Positions 17,137 through 26,727 of a stretch of 51,548 nucleotides of DNA are shown piece after piece. The translations under genes were made by a program, and so were the position numbers. The number at the start of each line of letters is the position of its first letter. Positions within the stretch are counted from its first letter, which is position 1. The stretch is from JAGWRA01 sp035534615 (GTDB lineage: Bacteria > Acidobacteriota > Vicinamibacteria > Vicinamibacterales > CAVVIG01): the NCBI GenBank assembly GCA_035534615.1, contig DATLRO010000002.1, forward strand, positions 1 through 51,548, given 5' to 3'. The notes beneath the pieces are model-generated. The model had not been told where the DNA came from. It saw only the letters and a list, made by a program, of their open reading frames with translations, and did not search any database.

Positions 17137-18858
17137 TCACGGCTGCGGCGGGCGGAGATCGGCGAGCGTCAGCTCGACGAACGTCTCGCCCCGGTACCGG
17201 TTCTGCTCGAGGGAAAAGGCGACGTCCAGGGAGGCGCGGTGTTCCGCGAGGAACGGCTCCCGCTCGGCGGCCCGCCAGGCCACGGCCCGGAAGATCCGCT
17301 TGTCCTGCCGCAGCGTCATCTTCAGGTGCCGCTCTTTGAGCCGGCGCGGTCCGTCCACGATCTCCACCCGGCGGGCGCTGAACACCGGCCGCGGGTTCCC
17401 GGCGCCGAACGGCGCGAGCGCCAGCACGCCGGTCGCCAGGTCCCCGGTGATGCCGCGGAACTCGAGCTCATCGTCGATCGCCAGGCGCGGGCGCAGATCG
17501 TCCGGGCCGAGCTGCTCGTCGGCCACCTCGTTGACCGCCAGGCGGAATTCCCGGATGCGGGCCGCGTCCATGGTCAGGCCGGCCGCCTGGCGGTGCCCCC
17601 CGAAGCGGATGAACAGCCCCGCACAGCGCTCGAGCGCCGCCAGCAGGTCGAACGACGGAATGCTGCGGCACGATCCGTGGGCGACGCCGTCCTCCACCGA
17701 CAGCACGATCGCCGGCCGGTAGAACGCGTCCACCAGCTTCGACGCGACGATGCCGATCACGCCGCGGTGCCAGCCCTCGCCCGCCACCACGAGCACCGTG
17801 CGGGCGCCGACGTCGGGATCGGTCTGCACGACCTTCCGCGCCTCGGCGAGGATGGCGGCCTCCTCCTGCTGGCGCCGCACGTTCTCCTCGTTGAGCTGGC
17901 CGGCGAGCGCGCGCGCCTCCTCCACCATCGATTCGTCGGCCGCCAGCAGGAGGCGGGTCGCGAGGTCCGGCGAGCTCATCCGCCCGGCGGCGTTCACGCG
18001 GGGCGCGAGCTGGAACGCGACCTGGTAGCTGTCGATCGGCTTTCCCTGCAGCCCGGCCACCTCCAGCAGCGCCCGCAGGCCGACCTTGTGCGGGCCCTGC
18101 GACAGCAGATCGAGCCCGAGCTTCGCGATCACCCGGTTCTCGCCGACGAGCGGCACCACGTCGGCCAGCGTGCCGATGGCGGCAATCTTGATGAACGCCG
18201 GCAGCCAGTGCTCGCGGCCGGCCTGCCGGCAGAGCCCCTGGACGAGCTTCAGGGCGACGCCGACGCCCGCCAGGTTCTTGTCGGGATACGTGCAGTCGTG
18301 GCGCTTCGGGTTGATGACGGCGAACGCCGGCGGCAGCGTCGCCTCCGGCTCGTGGTGGTCGGTGATGATCAGGTCGACGCCGAGCTCGCGGGCGCGCAGC
18401 GCCGCCTCCACGGCGCGGATCCCGCAGTCGACCGACACGATCACGTGAACGCCTTCCCCGTGCAGGCGCTCGATGCCGGCCGGCTGCAGGCCGTAGCCGT
18501 CGCGCAGCCGCTCGGGGATGTAGTGGACCACGTCGGCGCCGAGCAGCTCGAGCGCCCGCCGCAGGATGACCGTGGACGAGACGCCGTCGACGTCGTAGTC
18601 GCCGTGCACGGCGATCCGCTCGCGCCGCGCCACGGCCGCCATGAGCCGATCGACCGCCGCCGGCAGGTCGGCGAGCCGCGCGGGGTCGTGCAGGTGGTCG
18701 ATCGACGGCGCCAGGAACCGGCGGGCCGCCTCCGGGTCGGCCAGCCCGCGCTGGCACAGCAGGCGCGCGACGGTCGGCATCAGGCCGAGCGCCGCCGCGA
18801 GCGCGTCGACGTCGGCCGCCGCGCTCGGCCGTCGTTCCCAGATCGGCGGCGCGGCCAT
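17137..18858 (-). CDS. recJ: Single-stranded-DNA-specific exonuclease RecJ
   Basis: 5'-3' exonuclease on single-stranded DNA, used in recombination and mismatch repair. The product is 573 aa, the usual length. DHH-family motifs are VHGDYDVDGVSS (84-95), SVDCGI (142-147) and ITDHHEP (165-171), followed by INPKRHD. The DHHA1 domain (about 330-460) contains RFGGHRQAAGLTM. The OB domain is C-terminal and ends ETFVELTLADLRPP. The ATG overlaps the accA stop by one base (TAATG), so the two are translationally coupled although functionally unrelated. Confidence 0.96.
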   Translation of the reverse strand: MAAPPIWERRPSAAADVDALAAALGLMPTVARLLCQRGLADPEAARRFLAPSIDHLHDPARLADLPAAVDRLMAAVARRERIAVHGDYDVDGVSSTVILRRALELLGADVVHYIPERLRDGYGLQPAGIERLHGEGVHVIVSVDCGIRAVEAALRARELGVDLIITDHHEPEATLPPAFAVINPKRHDCTYPDKNLAGVGVALKLVQGLCRQAGREHWLPAFIKIAAIGTLADVVPLVGENRVIAKLGLDLLSQGPHKVGLRALLEVAGLQGKPIDSYQVAFQLAPRVNAAGRMSSPDLATRLLLAADESMVEEARALAGQLNEENVRRQQEEAAILAEARKVVQTDPDVGARTVLVVAGEGWHRGVIGIVASKLVDAFYRPAIVLSVEDGVAHGSCRSIPSFDLLAALERCAGLFIRFGGHRQAAGLTMDAARIREFRLAVNEVADEQLGPDDLRPRLAIDDELEFRGITGDLATGVLALAPFGAGNPRPVFSARRVEIVDGPRRLKERHLKMTLRQDKRIFRAVAWRAAEREPFLAEHRASLDVAFSLEQNRYRGETFVELTLADLRPPQP

Positions 18859-19829
18859 TACCCGCCTTCGTCGACGAAGTCGACGCCCAGGCGGCCCATG
18901 TCGCGGAACTTCGCGTACCGCCGGGCCAGCCGGACCTCGGAGGGGAGCGCCGACACCTCCGCGAGCGTCCGGCGCAGCACCGCGTCGACGAGCGCCGCCG
19001 CGGCGGCCGGGTCGGTCTGCGCGCCTCCCGGCGGCTCCGGCACGATTTCGTCGATGATCGCCAGGCCGAGCAGGTCGGGCGCGGTGATCTTCAGCGCCTC
19101 GGCCGCGTCCACCTTCCGCGCGGCGTCACGCCACAAAATGGCGGCGCACCCTTCCGGCGGAATCACGCTGTAGATGGCGAACTCCTGCATCAGCACCCGG
19201 TCGCCGATGGCGATCCCGAGCGCGCCGCCGCTGCCTCCCTCGCCGCTCACGATCACGATGACCGGCACGTCGAGCAACGTCATCTCGCGCAGGTTGTAGG
19301 CGATCGCCTCGGCGACCCCCCGCTCCTCCGACTCGATGCCCGGATAGGCCGCCGGCGTGTCGACGAAGATGATGATCGGCCGGTGGAACTTCTCCGCGAG
19401 CTTCATCGTCCGGAGCGCCTTGCGGTACCCCTCGGGGCGCGCGTAGCCGAAGTTCCGGTAGATCTTCTGCTTGGTGTCGCTCCCCTTCTGGTGCCCGACG
19501 ACCAGCACCGGCTCGCCGTGGAAGACCGCCAGGCCGGTGACGATCGCGTGGTCGTCGGCGAACCGGCGATCGCCGTGCAGCTCGACGAACCCGGTGAACA
19601 GCCGGTCGACGTAGTCCTGGCAGCTCGGGCGGCTCGGGTGCCGCGCCACCTGCACGCGCTGCCACGGCGTCAGCGTCCGGTACAGATCGGTCCGGATCGA
19701 GTCGATCCGCCGTCGCAGCGAGGCGATCTCCGCGTCCCGCGGCTCGGTCGCCGGCAGCATGCCGAGCGCCTCGATTTCCTTCAGCAGGACGCCGATCGGC
19801 TCTTCGAAGTCGAGCAGTTCAGTGGTCAT
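18858..19829 (-). CDS. accA: Acetyl-CoA carboxylase carboxyltransferase subunit alpha
   Basis: With AccD, transfers carboxyl from carboxybiotin to acetyl-CoA, the first step of fatty acid synthesis. The product is 323 aa. The N-terminus LLDFEEPIGVL matches the family start. RNFGYARPEGYRKALR, DTPAAYPGIESEERGVAEAIA and SGEGGSGGALGIAIGD are crotonase-fold carboxyltransferase signatures, as is YSVIPPEGCAAILWRD. I chose the ATG at 19829 by alignment to the family start. An in-frame ATG at 19841 would add MLKP. accD is not in the window. Confidence 0.95.
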   Translation of the reverse strand: MTTELLDFEEPIGVLLKEIEALGMLPATEPRDAEIASLRRRIDSIRTDLYRTLTPWQRVQVARHPSRPSCQDYVDRLFTGFVELHGDRRFADDHAIVTGLAVFHGEPVLVVGHQKGSDTKQKIYRNFGYARPEGYRKALRTMKLAEKFHRPIIIFVDTPAAYPGIESEERGVAEAIAYNLREMTLLDVPVIVIVSGEGGSGGALGIAIGDRVLMQEFAIYSVIPPEGCAAILWRDAARKVDAAEALKITAPDLLGLAIIDEIVPEPPGGAQTDPAAAAALVDAVLRRTLAEVSALPSEVRLARRYAKFRDMGRLGVDFVDEGG

Positions 19830-19895
19830 GGGCTTCAGCATACGCCGGTCCGGCCGAGGGGCGCGCGGGCGCCCCGGGGCCAGCCGGCCGGCAGC

Positions 19896-22800
19896 TCAGC
19901 GCAGCAGCACCGAGCCGGCGCCGCAGATCTCCTCGACTTCCATGATGAGCTGCTCGGACGGTTTGACGCGGATCTGGGAGGTCACGTCCGCGTGCACCAG
20001 CAGCGGCGTCGGCTGGTTGCGCAGCTCGAGCTCCAGACAGACCTTCCGGTCGCCCCGGTGCCGGGCGAACACCTCTCCGAGCGCCTCGAACGTCCGGCGG
20101 CCGTGCGGCGGCACGGCCAGCCGGATGGCGACCTCCCGCGCGACCCGCTCGCGCACCGCCTCGATGGGCGCGATCTCCGTCGCCAGGATCCGGGTCGTCT
20201 CGTCGTCCCGCTCCAGGCGGCCGCGCACGAGGACCAGCCGTCCCGCCTCGATGAGGTGCGCCGCCTTGCCGAACGCGTCGGGGAACACGACGACTTCGAC
20301 GCCGCCATTCGCATCTTCCAGCGTGAAGACCGCCATCCGATCGCCCTTGCGGGTCTTCAGCGGCCGGAGCCCGGCCACGATCCCGCCGATGCTCGTGTCC
20401 GCCTCGATCGACTTGCGGCCGCCCGGCCCCCAGCTCTCGGCCCGCACCGTCGGCTCCGTCGCGGCCAGCTCGACGGTGGTCTTCGCGCCGAAGGCCTGCA
20501 GTTCCGGGGCGTAGCGGTCGATCGGGTGGCCGCTCCAGTACAGCCCCAGCGATTCCTTCTCGGCGGTGAGATGATCGACCTCCGACCAGGGCGCCACGAC
20601 GGGGAGCGGCACCGCCGCGGCGGGCGTCCCCTCGGTGTCGGCCCCGCCGAACAGCTGCGCCTGGCCCCGGTCACGGTCGCGCTGGCGCCGGTTGCCATGA
20701 TCGCACGCCGGGTCGACGGCCGCCAGCAGCTGCGGCCGGAGCTCCAGCGGCGGCACCATCGTGCCGTCGGCCCGCCGGCCCAGCGAATCGCAGGCGCCGG
20801 CCTTGATGAGGCTCTCCAGCACGCGCTTGTTGACCAGGTGGAGATCGACGTCCTCGCACAGCTCGTGCAGCGACCGGAGCGGGCCGCCCCTGGCTTTCCG
20901 GACCTCGAGGATCGCCAGGATGGCCCCTTCGCCGACGTTCTTGACGGCGGTGAGGCCGAACCGCACCCCTTCGGGGGTCACCGTGAAGCGGAGCTCGCTC
21001 TCGTTCACGTCGGGCGGGAGCACCGGGATGCCCCGGTCGCGGCACTCGCCGAGGTACATCGACAGCTTGTCGGCGTTCTGCGCCTCGATCGTCAGCAGGG
21101 CCGCGGCGAAGTGCCAGGGGTAGTTCGCCTTCAAATAGGCGGTCTGATACGCGAGGAGTGCGTACGGCGTCGAGTGCGACTTGTTGAAGCCGTAGCCCGC
21201 GAAGTGCTCCATCTCCTCGAACACGCTCGCGGCCTTCTTCGCGTTGAACCCCTTCGCCTCGGCGCCCGCGAGGAACTGACCGCGCTGCTGGGCCATGACC
21301 TCGGGGTCCTTCTTGCCCATGGCCTTCCGGAGCATGTCGGCCTGTCCGAGGCTGAAGCCGGCGAGCACCTGGGCAATGTGCATCACCTGCTCCTGGTACG
21401 CGATCACCCCGTACGTGCCGGCAAGAATCGGCTCCAGCTCCGGGAACTCGTACTTGACTTCCTTGCGACCCTGCTTGCAGGCGATCCAGTCGTCGACGCG
21501 GCCGCTCCGGAGCGGGCCCGGCCGGTAGAGCGCGTTGAGGGCGATCAGGTCTTCGATCCGCTCGGGCTTCGCCTTGCGCAGCAGCTCGCGCATGCCCGAG
21601 CTCTCGAACTGGAAGATGCCGTACGTCAGTCCCTCGCAGAAGATCCGGTACGTCTTCTCATCGTCGAGCGGGATCGTGGTGATATCGAGGGCTTCACGCT
21701 CGGTGCGCGCGATCTCCTTGAGGCAGTCGTCGATGAGGGTGAGCGTGCTCAGCCCCAGGAAGTCCATCTTCAGGAGGCCGACCCGCTCGACCTCCTTCAT
21801 GTTCCACTGCGTCGTGATTTCGTCGCGGGCGCCCTTGTAGAGCGGGGCGTAGTCCGTGATCGGTCCCGGCGCGATCACGACGCCCGCCGCGTGCACCGAG
21901 GCGTGCCGCGACATGCCCTCGAGGCGCCGCCCGATGTCGAGCACCTGCTTGACCCGCGGATCGTTGGACGCCATGTCCTTGAGCAGCGGGTTCTCGGCCA
22001 GCGCCTTGTCGAGCGTCATGTCGAGTGCGGGCGGAATCTGCTTCGCGATCCGGTCCACGTCGGCGTACGACATGTCGAGCGCGCGGCCGACGTCCCGCAC
22101 CACGGCCTTCGCCTTCATCGTCCCGAACGTGATGATCTGCGCGACGTTCTCGCGGCCGTACTTCCGCGTCACGTACTCGATGACCTCGCCCCGCCGCCGC
22201 TCGCAGAAGTCCACGTCGATGTCGGGCAGCGACACGCGTTCCGGATTCAGGAACCGCTCGAAGATGAGGTCGAAGCCGATCGGGTCCACGTCGGTGATGC
22301 GCATGCACCACGCCGCCAGCGACCCGGCCGCCGAGCCGCGGCCCGGCCCGACCGGAATCCCCTGCTCCCGCGCGTAGCGGATGAAGTCCCAGACGATCAG
22401 GAAGTAGCCCGAGTAGCCCATCCGTTTGATCATCTCGACTTCGTAGTCGAGACGGCGGGCGTACTCGTCGATCGTGTGCCGCAGCTGACCGGTGGACGCC
22501 AGCTGCTGCAGCCGTGGGAGCCGCTGCGCGAAGCCCTCGCGCGCCACGTGCTCGAAGTAGTCGTCGAGCGTGAAGCCGTCGGGCACGCCGAAGACCGGCA
22601 TGTGGTTCTGCCCTTTCGGGATCACCACGTTGCAGCGTTCGGCGATGAGCAGCGTGTTCTCGAGCGCCTCGGGATGGTCCTTGAACACGACCGCCATCTG
22701 GTCGGCGGTCTTCAGGAAGAACTGGTCGCCCGTATAGCGGAGGCGCTGCGCATCGTTGACCGTCTTGCCCGTGCCGATGCACAGCAGGATGTCGTGGGGC

Positions 22801-23444
22801 TGGTGGTCGCCCTGCCGCAGGTAGTGCACGTCGTTCGTGCAGACGAGGGGCAGGTTGAGGTCCTTCGCCAGCGGCAGGATGCCCTTGTTGACGATGAGCT
22901 GCTCGTCGATGCCCTGGTACTGCATCTCGAGGAAGAAGTTGTCCCGCCCGAGAATGTCCCGCAGCCGTCCTGCCGCCTCGAGCGCCGGACGCGCCTGCTC
23001 CACCTTGAGCGCGCTGGCCACCTCGCCCTTCAGACAGCTGCTCAGGCCGATGAGCCCCTTGGAATGTTGTGCGAGCAGCTCCTTGTCGATGCGTGGCTTG
23101 TAGTAGAAGCCTTCGGTGTAGCCGGCCGACACGAGCTGGATCAGGTTCTTGTAGCCCTCGTCGGTCTCAGCGAGCAGGACCAGGTGGTTGGTCTCGGTCT
23201 GCGACCCGCTCTTGTTGAACCGGCTCCCCTGCGCGACATACACCTCGCAGCCGAGGATCGGCTTCAATCCCCTCGCCCGCGCGTGATCGTGGAAGACGAC
23301 CGACGAGAACATGTTCCCGTGCTCGGTCACCGCGAGCGCCGGCATCTTCAACTTCACCGCCTCGTCCAGCAGCTCGTCGATCCGGCAGGCGCCGTCGAGC
23401 AGCGAGAACTCGGTGTGCAGATGAAGGTGAACGAACTCGGACAT
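19896..23444 (-). CDS. dnaE: DNA polymerase III subunit alpha
   Basis: Replicative polymerase catalytic subunit, 1182 aa, a typical DnaE1 length. The N-terminal PHP domain begins FVHLHLHTEFSLLDGACRI and continues TEHGNMFSSVVFHDHA, keeping the PHP metal-binding His residues. The palm has GPGRGSAAGSL and the catalytic aspartates in LPDIDVDFCERRRGEV. The fingers region includes FAGYGFNKSHSTPYALLAYQ. A C-terminal OB domain (about 1000-1090, GIVAGLRPLKTRKGDRMAVF) and tail domain follow. No clear Shine-Dalgarno precedes the ATG. The upstream 75 bases are instead an AT-rich octamer array. Confidence 0.97.
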   Translation of the reverse strand: MSEFVHLHLHTEFSLLDGACRIDELLDEAVKLKMPALAVTEHGNMFSSVVFHDHARARGLKPILGCEVYVAQGSRFNKSGSQTETNHLVLLAETDEGYKNLIQLVSAGYTEGFYYKPRIDKELLAQHSKGLIGLSSCLKGEVASALKVEQARPALEAAGRLRDILGRDNFFLEMQYQGIDEQLIVNKGILPLAKDLNLPLVCTNDVHYLRQGDHQPHDILLCIGTGKTVNDAQRLRYTGDQFFLKTADQMAVVFKDHPEALENTLLIAERCNVVIPKGQNHMPVFGVPDGFTLDDYFEHVAREGFAQRLPRLQQLASTGQLRHTIDEYARRLDYEVEMIKRMGYSGYFLIVWDFIRYAREQGIPVGPGRGSAAGSLAAWCMRITDVDPIGFDLIFERFLNPERVSLPDIDVDFCERRRGEVIEYVTRKYGRENVAQIITFGTMKAKAVVRDVGRALDMSYADVDRIAKQIPPALDMTLDKALAENPLLKDMASNDPRVKQVLDIGRRLEGMSRHASVHAAGVVIAPGPITDYAPLYKGARDEITTQWNMKEVERVGLLKMDFLGLSTLTLIDDCLKEIARTEREALDITTIPLDDEKTYRIFCEGLTYGIFQFESSGMRELLRKAKPERIEDLIALNALYRPGPLRSGRVDDWIACKQGRKEVKYEFPELEPILAGTYGVIAYQEQVMHIAQVLAGFSLGQADMLRKAMGKKDPEVMAQQRGQFLAGAEAKGFNAKKAASVFEEMEHFAGYGFNKSHSTPYALLAYQTAYLKANYPWHFAAALLTIEAQNADKLSMYLGECRDRGIPVLPPDVNESELRFTVTPEGVRFGLTAVKNVGEGAILAILEVRKARGGPLRSLHELCEDVDLHLVNKRVLESLIKAGACDSLGRRADGTMVPPLELRPQLLAAVDPACDHGNRRQRDRDRGQAQLFGGADTEGTPAAAVPLPVVAPWSEVDHLTAEKESLGLYWSGHPIDRYAPELQAFGAKTTVELAATEPTVRAESWGPGGRKSIEADTSIGGIVAGLRPLKTRKGDRMAVFTLEDANGGVEVVVFPDAFGKAAHLIEAGRLVLVRGRLERDDETTRILATEIAPIEAVRERVAREVAIRLAVPPHGRRTFEALGEVFARHRGDRKVCLELELRNQPTPLLVHADVTSQIRVKPSEQLIMEVEEICGAGSVLLR

Positions 23445-23449
23445 GGACA

Positions 23450-23523
23450 GAATTCTGAATTGAAGAATTGAAGAACTAAAGAACTAAGGGAATTGAAGAA
23501 TTAAGGGAATCAAGGAATTAAAG
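23450..23523. repeat. AT-rich degenerate octamer array between dnaE and guaA
   Basis: About nine units with a period near 8 bp, variants of AGAATTGA, AGAACTAA and AGGAATTA, run head to tail from just before the dnaE start to two bases before the guaA stop. The stretch is strikingly AT-rich in a very GC-rich chromosome. It fills the whole intergenic gap and replaces the ribosome binding site region of dnaE. Confidence 0.8.
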
Positions 23524-23524
23524 C

Positions 23525-25066
23525 CTACTCCCACTCGATCGTCGCCGGCGGCTTGTTGCTGATATCGTACACGACGCGGTTGATCCCCTTGACCTCGTTG
23601 ACGATCCGCGCCGAGATCCGCGCCAGCAGCTCGTGCGGCAGCCGCGCCCAGTCGGCCGTCATGCCGTCCCGGCTCTGCACGGCCCGCACCGCCACGGTGT
23701 ATTCGTATGTCCGCGCGTCGCCCATCACGCCCACGCTCTGCACCGGCAGCAGCACGGCGAAGCTCTGCCAGAGCTGCGCGTACCAGCCCGCCCGCTTCAC
23801 CTCGTCCACGACGATGTGGTCCGCGAACCGCAGCAGCGCCAGCCGGTCGTCCGACACCGCGCCCAGGATCCGCACCGCCAGCCCGGGCCCCGGGAACGGC
23901 TGCCGCGACACCAGCTCCTCGCTGAGCCCGAGCTGGCGCCCGACCGCGCGCACTTCGTCCTTGAACAGCTCCCGCAGCGGCTCGACCAGCGTCAGCCGCA
24001 TCCGCTCCGGCAGCCCGCCGACGTTGTGGTGGCTCTTGATCGCCGCCGACGGCCCGACGACCGACACCGACTCGATCACGTCGGGATAGAGCGTGCCCTG
24101 GGCCAGGAAGTCCACCTGCCCCAGCGCCGTCGCCCGTTCCTCGAAGACGTCGATGAACGTCGCGCCGATGATCTTCCGCTTCTGTTCCGGATCGACGACG
24201 CCGGCGAGACGCTCGAGGAAGCGCACCGAGGCGTCGACGAACACGAGCGGCAGGTCCAGGCGATCGAAGCGCCGGCGGACCTGCGCCGCCTCGTCCAGCC
24301 GCAGCAGGCCGTTGTCCACGAAGATGCACGTCAGCCGATCGCCGATCGCGCGGTGGATCAGCAGCGCGGCCACCGTCGAATCGACGCCGCCGCTCAGCGC
24401 GCAGACGACCCGGCCGTCTCCCACCTGCGCCGTGATCCGGCCCACCGCCTCGTCCACGAACGACGTGATGGTCCAGTCGCCCGTGCACCCGCAGACGCCG
24501 TACGCGAAGTTCCGCAGGATCTCCAGCCCCGCTTCGGTGTGCGCCACCTCGGGATGGAACAGCAGGCCGTAGAGCCGGCGGCCGGCATCCTCCATCGCCG
24601 CGACCGGCGCGTTCGCGCTCGTCGCGACGACGGCGAAGCCCGGCGGCGCCTGCACGACGAGGTCGCCGTGACTCGCCCACACGTTCAGCGGCCCCGGGAC
24701 GCCCGCCATCAGCTGCGACACGTCCGGCGCCCGCACCTCGACCGTCGCGCCGCCGTACTCGCGGTGCGGCGCCGGCGCGACCGCCCCGCCGAGCAGCGCC
24801 GTCATCAGCTGCATGCCGTAGCAGATGCCGAGCACCGGTGCGCCCAGCCCCAGCACGGCCGCTTCGCAGTGCGGCGCCCCCGGATCCGACACGCTGCGCG
24901 GCCCTCCGGAGAGGATCACCCCCGCCGGCTTGCGCGCCCGCAGCCGCTCGACCGGGGTATTGAACGGCATGATCTCCGAATACACCGACAGCTCGCGCAG
25001 GCGCCGGGCGATCAGCTGGGTGTACTGCGACCCGAAATCGAGAACGATGATGGTCTGGTGTGCCAC
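23525..25066 (-). CDS. guaA: GMP synthase (glutamine-hydrolysing)
   Basis: Converts XMP, ATP and glutamine to GMP. The product is about 513 aa. The class I amidotransferase domain begins IIVLDFGSQYTQLIARRLREL, with the catalytic Cys in LGICYGMQL and the His/Glu pair in LFHPEVAHTE. The ATP pyrophosphatase domain has the PP-loop ALSGGVDSTVAALL, and the dimerisation domain ends KPPATIEWE. I chose GTG at 25066 because it gives the canonical N-terminus and because a TATAAT -10 element at 25124-25129 lies downstream of the alternative start at 25153. Divergent from the propeller gene at 25193. Confidence 0.95.
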   Translation of the reverse strand: MAHQTIIVLDFGSQYTQLIARRLRELSVYSEIMPFNTPVERLRARKPAGVILSGGPRSVSDPGAPHCEAAVLGLGAPVLGICYGMQLMTALLGGAVAPAPHREYGGATVEVRAPDVSQLMAGVPGPLNVWASHGDLVVQAPPGFAVVATSANAPVAAMEDAGRRLYGLLFHPEVAHTEAGLEILRNFAYGVCGCTGDWTITSFVDEAVGRITAQVGDGRVVCALSGGVDSTVAALLIHRAIGDRLTCIFVDNGLLRLDEAAQVRRRFDRLDLPLVFVDASVRFLERLAGVVDPEQKRKIIGATFIDVFEERATALGQVDFLAQGTLYPDVIESVSVVGPSAAIKSHHNVGGLPERMRLTLVEPLRELFKDEVRAVGRQLGLSEELVSRQPFPGPGLAVRILGAVSDDRLALLRFADHIVVDEVKRAGWYAQLWQSFAVLLPVQSVGVMGDARTYEYTVAVRAVQSRDGMTADWARLPHELLARISARIVNEVKGINRVVYDISNKPPATIEWE

Positions 25067-25123
25067 TGGAAGCAATTCCGACTCGCCGGCGTCGCGCACG
25101 AAGCGGCACCGGCCATTCACGGT

Positions 25124-25129
25124 ATTATA
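25124..25129 (-). promoter_or_regulatory. Candidate -10 element of guaA
   Basis: A perfect TATAAT reads toward guaA about 58 bases before its GTG start. The -35 region at 17-18 bp is poor (TGGGCC), so the promoter would rely on the -10. It sits between the divergent guaA and propeller genes. Confidence 0.45.
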
Positions 25130-25192
25130 GCGGGGTGGCGCCGCGCGGCCCACCAGATGTTGTAGCCATCTCCGTCACGCCGCCAACTATTC

Positions 25193-26449
25193 GTGGCCTC
25201 GATCTTCTCGTCCGCGCCGGCCGTCCGGACACGGCGTCTCCGCGCCGCATCCGTCCTGCTCGCGGCCGCCCTGCTCGGCGCGCTCATCGGCCGCGCCGAT
25301 GCCCAGGGCCGTGGAGTGCCGGCGGGCGCCCACCGCCCGCACCGCGCTGCCGGCCGATCGGCGCGCCACGCCCGCGCCTCCCGCGCTCCGGCCGCGCCCG
25401 ACTCGATCTTTCCCACCGAACAGGTCTGGCAGCGTCCGCTCCAGGGCGTCCTCGCGGCCGAGCCGGGGTACGACGATCTCCAGGCCTACGTCCCCGGGCG
25501 CGACGGCCACCTGGAGGCGTACGTCCTGGTCAACGGGAAGAAGCGCTGGTCGGTCGACCTGCGGACCACGCTGCCGCCGGCGGCCGGCGACCATCTCGTC
25601 TTCGTCGCCGTGCCGGACGCGGTCGTCGCGCTCGATCGCGACGACGGCCATGTCGTCTGGCGCGAGCCGGTGCCCGGACGGGTCTCGGCCCCGCTGACGT
25701 GGGACACGGGCTGGCTGATCGCCGGCACCACCGACGGCGTGCTGCTCGCCTGGCGCGCGCGCGACGGTCACCTGATCTGGCAGGCGCACGTCGGCGCGGC
25801 GCTGGCGGCACGGGCCTCGCTCGGCGGCGACCGGGTCTACGCGCCGCTGGCCGACGGCCGGCTGGTCGCCCTCGCCCTGGAGACGGGGCGTCCGCTCTGG
25901 ACGCAGCGGTTCGGCGGCCCTCCGGCGCAGGTCCTGCCGCTCGACTCGCGGCTGTTCGTCGGCGCGCAGGACAAGTACTTCTACTGCCTGAACACCGACA
26001 ACGGCCGCGTGCGCTGGCAGTGGCGCACCGGCGGCGCCATCGTCGGCGCGCCGGTCGTGGATGAGAAGCGGGTGTACTTCGCGTCGCTGGACAACGTGTT
26101 GCGCGCACTGAATCGCTTCAGCGGGACGCTGCAGTGGCAGCAGGCGCTGCCGATCAGGCCGACGAGCGGACCGCAGCTCGTGGCCGGGGACGTGATCGTG
26201 GCCGGCATGAATCCGCTGCTGCCGGCGTACCGCGCCGCGGACGGCACGCCGGTGGGCGGCGTGCAGCTGCCCGGCGAGCTCGCGGCGGCGCCGCACGTCA
26301 CCCCGTGGGGCTTCACGATCGGACCGAGCCTGATCCTGGCGACCGGATCGCAGTCGGGTCCGCCCGAGCTGCAGGCGATCGCCCGGGCGATCGAACCGCC
26401 GCTGGTGCCGTTCACCGCGCTGCCCGGGGAGCCGCTGTCGGGCTACTGA
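25193..26449 (+). CDS. Exported PQQ-like beta-propeller repeat protein (BamB-like)
   Basis: 418-aa protein with a signal peptide (about 18-38, ASVLLAAALLGALIGRADA) and a low-complexity Arg/Ala/His stretch (about 40-68). Propeller blades follow from about 75, each with the PQQ/quinoprotein pattern: ALDRDDGHVVWREPV, AWRARDGHLIWQAHV, ALALETGRPLWTQRF, CLNTDNGRVRWQWRT and ALNRFSGTLQWQQAL. This resembles the outer-membrane assembly factor BamB, but there is no lipobox Cys and no other bam gene nearby, so the role is open. The GTG start at 25193 is not well supported by a ribosome binding site. The 3' end overlaps the convergent DUF4342 gene by 7 bases. Confidence 0.82.
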   Translation: MASIFSSAPAVRTRRLRAASVLLAAALLGALIGRADAQGRGVPAGAHRPHRAAGRSARHARASRAPAAPDSIFPTEQVWQRPLQGVLAAEPGYDDLQAYVPGRDGHLEAYVLVNGKKRWSVDLRTTLPPAAGDHLVFVAVPDAVVALDRDDGHVVWREPVPGRVSAPLTWDTGWLIAGTTDGVLLAWRARDGHLIWQAHVGAALAARASLGGDRVYAPLADGRLVALALETGRPLWTQRFGGPPAQVLPLDSRLFVGAQDKYFYCLNTDNGRVRWQWRTGGAIVGAPVVDEKRVYFASLDNVLRALNRFSGTLQWQQALPIRPTSGPQLVAGDVIVAGMNPLLPAYRAADGTPVGGVQLPGELAAAPHVTPWGFTIGPSLILATGSQSGPPELQAIARAIEPPLVPFTALPGEPLSGY

Positions 26450-26727
26450 TCCGACCGCCGCTCGGCCGGCCCCGCCGGCCGGACCTGCCGCTCGACGTCG
26501 ATCGTGCACTCCGTGAACATCACGGCGGCCGTGCCGAGCACCGCGAAGATCGGCGCCAGCGCCACGCCGATGAGGCCGACCGAGAGCGGAAACTCCATCA
26601 GGATCCGCTCCTGCTGCCTGATGATCACGTGTCTCACGTTGCCCTCGCGGATCAGGCCTCTGAGCACGGTCAGCAGCTGACCGCCCTCGACCTTCACGGA
26701 TTCCCAGATCGTCTCCGGGCCGGTCAT
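26443..26727 (-). CDS. DUF4342 small membrane protein
   Basis: 94-aa protein matching the DUF4342 pattern. A short amphipathic helix (VKVEGGQLLTVLRGLIREGN) and a beta stretch (VRHVIIRQQERILMEFPLSVG) lead to one hydrophobic segment (about 50-72, GLIGVALAPIFAVLGTAAVM), followed by TECTIDVER. The family's function is not known to me. Its ATG overlaps the stop of the aminotransferase gene by four bases (ATGA), so it is co-translated with it. The last 20 residues, rich in Pro/Arg/Glu, fall outside the domain. Confidence 0.85.
   Translation of the reverse strand: MTGPETIWESVKVEGGQLLTVLRGLIREGNVRHVIIRQQERILMEFPLSVGLIGVALAPIFAVLGTAAVMFTECTIDVERQVRPAGPAERRSDQ

Noticed and set aside
19383..23471. 1362-codon open frame on the plus strand across dnaE and accA
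   Set aside because: It is antisense to genes with unambiguous DnaE and AccA motifs. Its translation is Arg/Leu/Val/His-rich with no domain, as expected from GC-rich codon bias.
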